A stretch of DNA of 17,161 nucleotides, taken from positions 1-17,161 of the forward strand of contig JALOMS010000030.1 of assembly GCA_025455345.1 (NCBI GenBank), read 5' to 3'. The notes below the pieces were generated by a model. It saw nothing but the letters and a program-made list of their open reading frames with translations, was not told the origin of the DNA and searched no databases. The DNA comes from Thermoflexibacter sp. (lineage in GTDB: Bacteria; Bacteroidota; Bacteroidia; Cytophagales; Thermoflexibacteraceae). Shown here in pieces: positions 15,903 to 17,161 of this stretch. Every line of letters begins with the position of its first letter. Positions within the stretch are counted from its first letter, which is position 1. The position numbers and the translations under genes are program-made.

Positions 15903-16241
15903 ATGAAAAAAGTAATTTTTGCCTTTGTTATTACATTCTTTGCTGTTTGTTTCCAAGGGTATGGTCAAACCGCTGAAGAAAAAGGCGCGGAAAAAGCAGA
16001 AGGAATTGTCAAATTCTTGAAAATATATGACCAAAATCAGACACGCATGATTAAAATAGCCTGTGAGGAGTATTTTAAGAAGTATGAGGAAATAGAAAAC
16101 GAGCCTGACCGAGAGAAACGAAAAATTAAGCATCTCCGCAACGAACAGAAATTTGAAGCAAGGCTGAAATCTGTTACTACTCCCGAACAATACCGAAATT
16201 ATGAAACAGGACTAAAAAATAAGAAAAAAACAAAGAGCTAA
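15903..16241 (+). CDS. Small secreted helical protein, possibly Spy/CpxP-like
   Basis: The protein has 112 residues. Residues 1-21 are a signal peptide (MKKVIFAFVITFFAV...GYGQ). The mature 90 residues are highly charged and predicted helical: a Glu/Lys-rich start (AEEKGAEKAEG), LKIYDQNQTRMIKIACEEYFKKYEEI, KHLRNEQKFEARLKSV, TTPEQYRNYE. The order, with helices rich in Gln, Arg and Lys and a 'TPEQ(Y/R)..YE' turn, resembles small periplasmic Spy/LTxxQ-like proteins that are frequent in Bacteroidota. There is no clear LTxxQ motif, so this is a resemblance only. It is transcribed alone, divergent from the sensor kinase, with a strong terminator at 16273-16315. Confidence 0.75.
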   Translation: MKKVIFAFVITFFAVCFQGYGQTAEEKGAEKAEGIVKFLKIYDQNQTRMIKIACEEYFKKYEEIENEPDREKRKIKHLRNEQKFEARLKSVTTPEQYRNYETGLKNKKKTKS

Positions 16242-16272
16242 TTGCTAACACCCTATGCTTGTTGATGTATTT

Positions 16273-16315
16273 CCGTTCTTTACCAATCCAACATTTGGTA
16301 GAGAGCGGTTTTTTT
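16273..16315 (+). terminator. Rho-independent terminator after the small secreted protein
   Basis: Arms at 16273-16286 and 16295-16308 pair over 14 positions, including two G-T wobbles, around an 8-base loop. Seven T follow directly (16309-16315). It lies 31 bp past the stop at 16241. Confidence 0.88.
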
Positions 16316-16492
16316 ATACAATTATTTATGGTATTTCAAGTGCCTGATAATGAGCAGAACACGCTAAAGCGTATTTTACAAGTAAAACATAGATTTACTC
16401 AAAAACGAAACAGATACCCTACGGAAACTACCCACTCGCCAAGACGTTTTTCATACTCCTTGAATGAGGTTGAGAAGAGTTGCGCGCAGAGT
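16316..16492. other. Intergenic stretch, no supported gene
   Basis: This is about 180 bp of mixed composition between a terminator and the end of a small convergent ORF. It contains a small hairpin ACGCT-AA-AGCGT. A 41-codon frame without an ATG reads on the - strand (16399-16524) with protein-like codons and may be a gene remnant. I see nothing firmer. Confidence 0.35.
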
Positions 16493-16699
16493 TCATTTAT
16501 TTTTCTTTTTGGAATAAAAATAATTTATGATTAGTGTAACAGGTATAGCCAAAAAAAACTTTACCCAAAAATCGCCCTCTACCAAAAATGTTAGTGTAAA
16601 ATTTTTTCCACTAACAATTATATCCAATATCTTTAATATAAAAATAGTCATGAATATTCCTATAATCATGGAGATGATACGATATGTATTGATAATCAT
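16493..16699 (-). CDS. Small two-transmembrane protein of unknown function
   Basis: The protein has 68 residues from the ATG at 16699. Two hydrophobic segments (about 8-28 and 45-62) flank a short polar loop (VSGKNF, VEGDFWVK). The C-terminus is strongly basic (YSKKKNK), which favours an inside orientation. The pattern is that of a genuine small membrane protein, and the opposite-strand frame is less convincing. The region is AT-rich, where hydrophobic chance frames are common, so I hold this as probable only. No family is recognised. It is flanked by the palindromic repeat cluster upstream. Confidence 0.45.
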   Translation of the reverse strand: MIINTYRIISMIIGIFMTIFILKILDIIVSGKNFTLTFLVEGDFWVKFFLAIPVTLIINYFYSKKKNK

Positions 16700-16713
16700 A
16701 GAATTATGATAAT

Positions 16714-16742
16714 AAGTAATTTAATAAAAATAAACGTCTTTT
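16714..16742 (+). repeat. 29-bp direct repeat, copy 1
   Basis: It is the same as 16971-16999 with one difference in 29 bases (T/C at the 12th base). The core is AAATAAACGTCTTTT. It ends 16 bp before the first GTCCC palindrome. Confidence 0.85.
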
Positions 16743-16758
16743 CAGTCCCAAACTGGAA

Positions 16759-17033
16759 GTCCCGTTAGGGACATAAGCTTTGTAGCAACTAAATTAAGCC
16801 CAAAATCTAAGTCCCATAGGGAATTTCATTGGGTACGTAACTATTTTATATACAGCATTTTGTGTCGTCCCTACGAGACTTATATATTGCTTTAAACTTC
16901 CAATTTCTACAAATATATAGTCCCTAATGGGACTTTAAGACAAAGAACGCTTAGAAAAGTTGGATTACTTAAGTAATTTAACAAAAATAAACGTCTTTTG
17001 TATTCAGTTCCGTTAGGAACTTGCGTTTTGTAA
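16759..17033. repeat. Quasi-regular cluster of five short palindromes (GTCCC...GGGAC family)
   Basis: Five related 13-14-bp palindromes begin at 16759 (GTCCCGTTAGGGAC), 16811 (GTCCCATAGGGAA), 16867 (GTCCCTACGAGAC), 16920 (GTCCCTAATGGGAC) and 17007 (GTTCCGTTAGGAAC). The starts of the first four are 52, 56 and 53 bp apart; the last is 87 bp on. In three copies a TTTGTAG/TTTGTAA word lies exactly 6 bp from the palindrome: 16779-16785, 16907-16913 (inverted, CTACAAA) and 17027-17033. The intervening sequences differ from each other and there are no identical long repeats, so this is not a CRISPR array. It resembles dispersed REP-like palindromic repeats seen between genes in Bacteroidota. Confidence 0.8.
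16971..16999 (+). repeat. 29-bp direct repeat, copy 2
   Basis: This is the second copy of the element at 16714-16742 (28 of 29 bases identical). It ends 7 bp before the fifth palindrome and is preceded by a perfect 14-bp palindrome ATTACTTAAGTAAT at 16964-16977 that overlaps its start. Confidence 0.85.
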
Positions 17034-17161
17034 AACTAACAGATAATGCTTGTATGTAAAGTAGATTACTTACTTTGTCATAAAATGGTAGCTTTTAAGT
17101 AAAGAATGTGGAGTATTGGTTTTGTATTTGATTCAACCACAATAGCTTGCAAAATTTGTTT
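17034..17161. other. Right-edge non-coding sequence
   Basis: This AT-rich sequence runs to the window edge with no supported gene. A GATTACTTA word at 17064-17072 echoes the one at 16963-16971, so the repeat-rich region may continue to about 17100. Confidence 0.35.

Noticed and set aside
16399..16524. 41-codon - strand frame with protein-like codons (SVGYLFRF end)
   Set aside because: It has no ATG, is very short and has no recognised family. It is a possible gene remnant, too weak to list as a feature.
16259..16534. 91-codon + strand open frame
   Set aside because: It runs through the terminator hairpin at 16273-16315 and across the opposite-strand small membrane protein.
16710..17033. CRISPR-like array
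   Set aside because: The repeats are short diverged palindromes, spacing drifts, two orientations of the TTTGTAG word occur and no cas gene is present.

Overview
The window looks like an AT-rich chromosomal segment from a member of the Bacteroidota, most likely of the Cytophagales/Flexibacter type. This rests on the gene families present: a TonB-dependent-receptor barrel followed by a DUF4249 lipoprotein, a PorT-like outer-membrane beta-barrel, three LytTR response regulators with one LytS-type kinase, and secreted proteins ending their signal peptide at SAQ/YGQ. The starts also lack Shine-Dalgarno sequences. The genus assignment is inference.

Layout. 1-2449 (+): the tail of an unknown gene, then a chimeric ORF joining a signal-peptide/WG-repeat start to the C-terminal half of a TonB-dependent receptor, then a DUF4249 lipoprotein. 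A convergent beta-barrel protein (2436-3134, -) overlaps it. 3283-4440 (+): a class I/II aminotransferase, convergent with an HExxH-containing membrane protein (4546-5136, -). 5323-6036 (+): an orphan LytTR response regulator. 6441-7724 (-): a rhamnose-isomerase-type sugar isomerase, divergent from a small Cys/His-rich protein (7864-8085, +). That small gene converges on a YbjN-like protein (8211-8672, -) through a strong bidirectional terminator. 9056-11445 (-): a same-strand run of an FkbM methyltransferase, an epoxide-hydrolase-like alpha/beta hydrolase and an SH3b-type anchored protein. 11561-12280 (+): a second orphan LytTR regulator, paralogous to the first. 12388-13767 (+): an NCS1-type purine/cytosine permease, convergent with a LytS/LytTR two-component pair (13805-15665, -). 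15903-16241 (+): a small secreted helical protein with its own terminator. 16493-16699 (-): a probable two-TM small protein. From about 16710 to 17033 there is no gene, but a quasi-regular cluster of five short palindromes, partly bracketed by a 29-bp direct repeat.

How they work together. Most genes are housekeeping or accessory singletons rather than one pathway. The clearest functional unit is the kinase/regulator pair at 13805-15665. The receptor/lipoprotein pair at the left edge is a typical outer-membrane uptake pairing, but the receptor is truncated and fused and is probably non-functional as a receptor. I found no convincing new multi-gene defence or mobile system. The most unusual items are the chimeric receptor ORF and the repeat cluster at the right edge.
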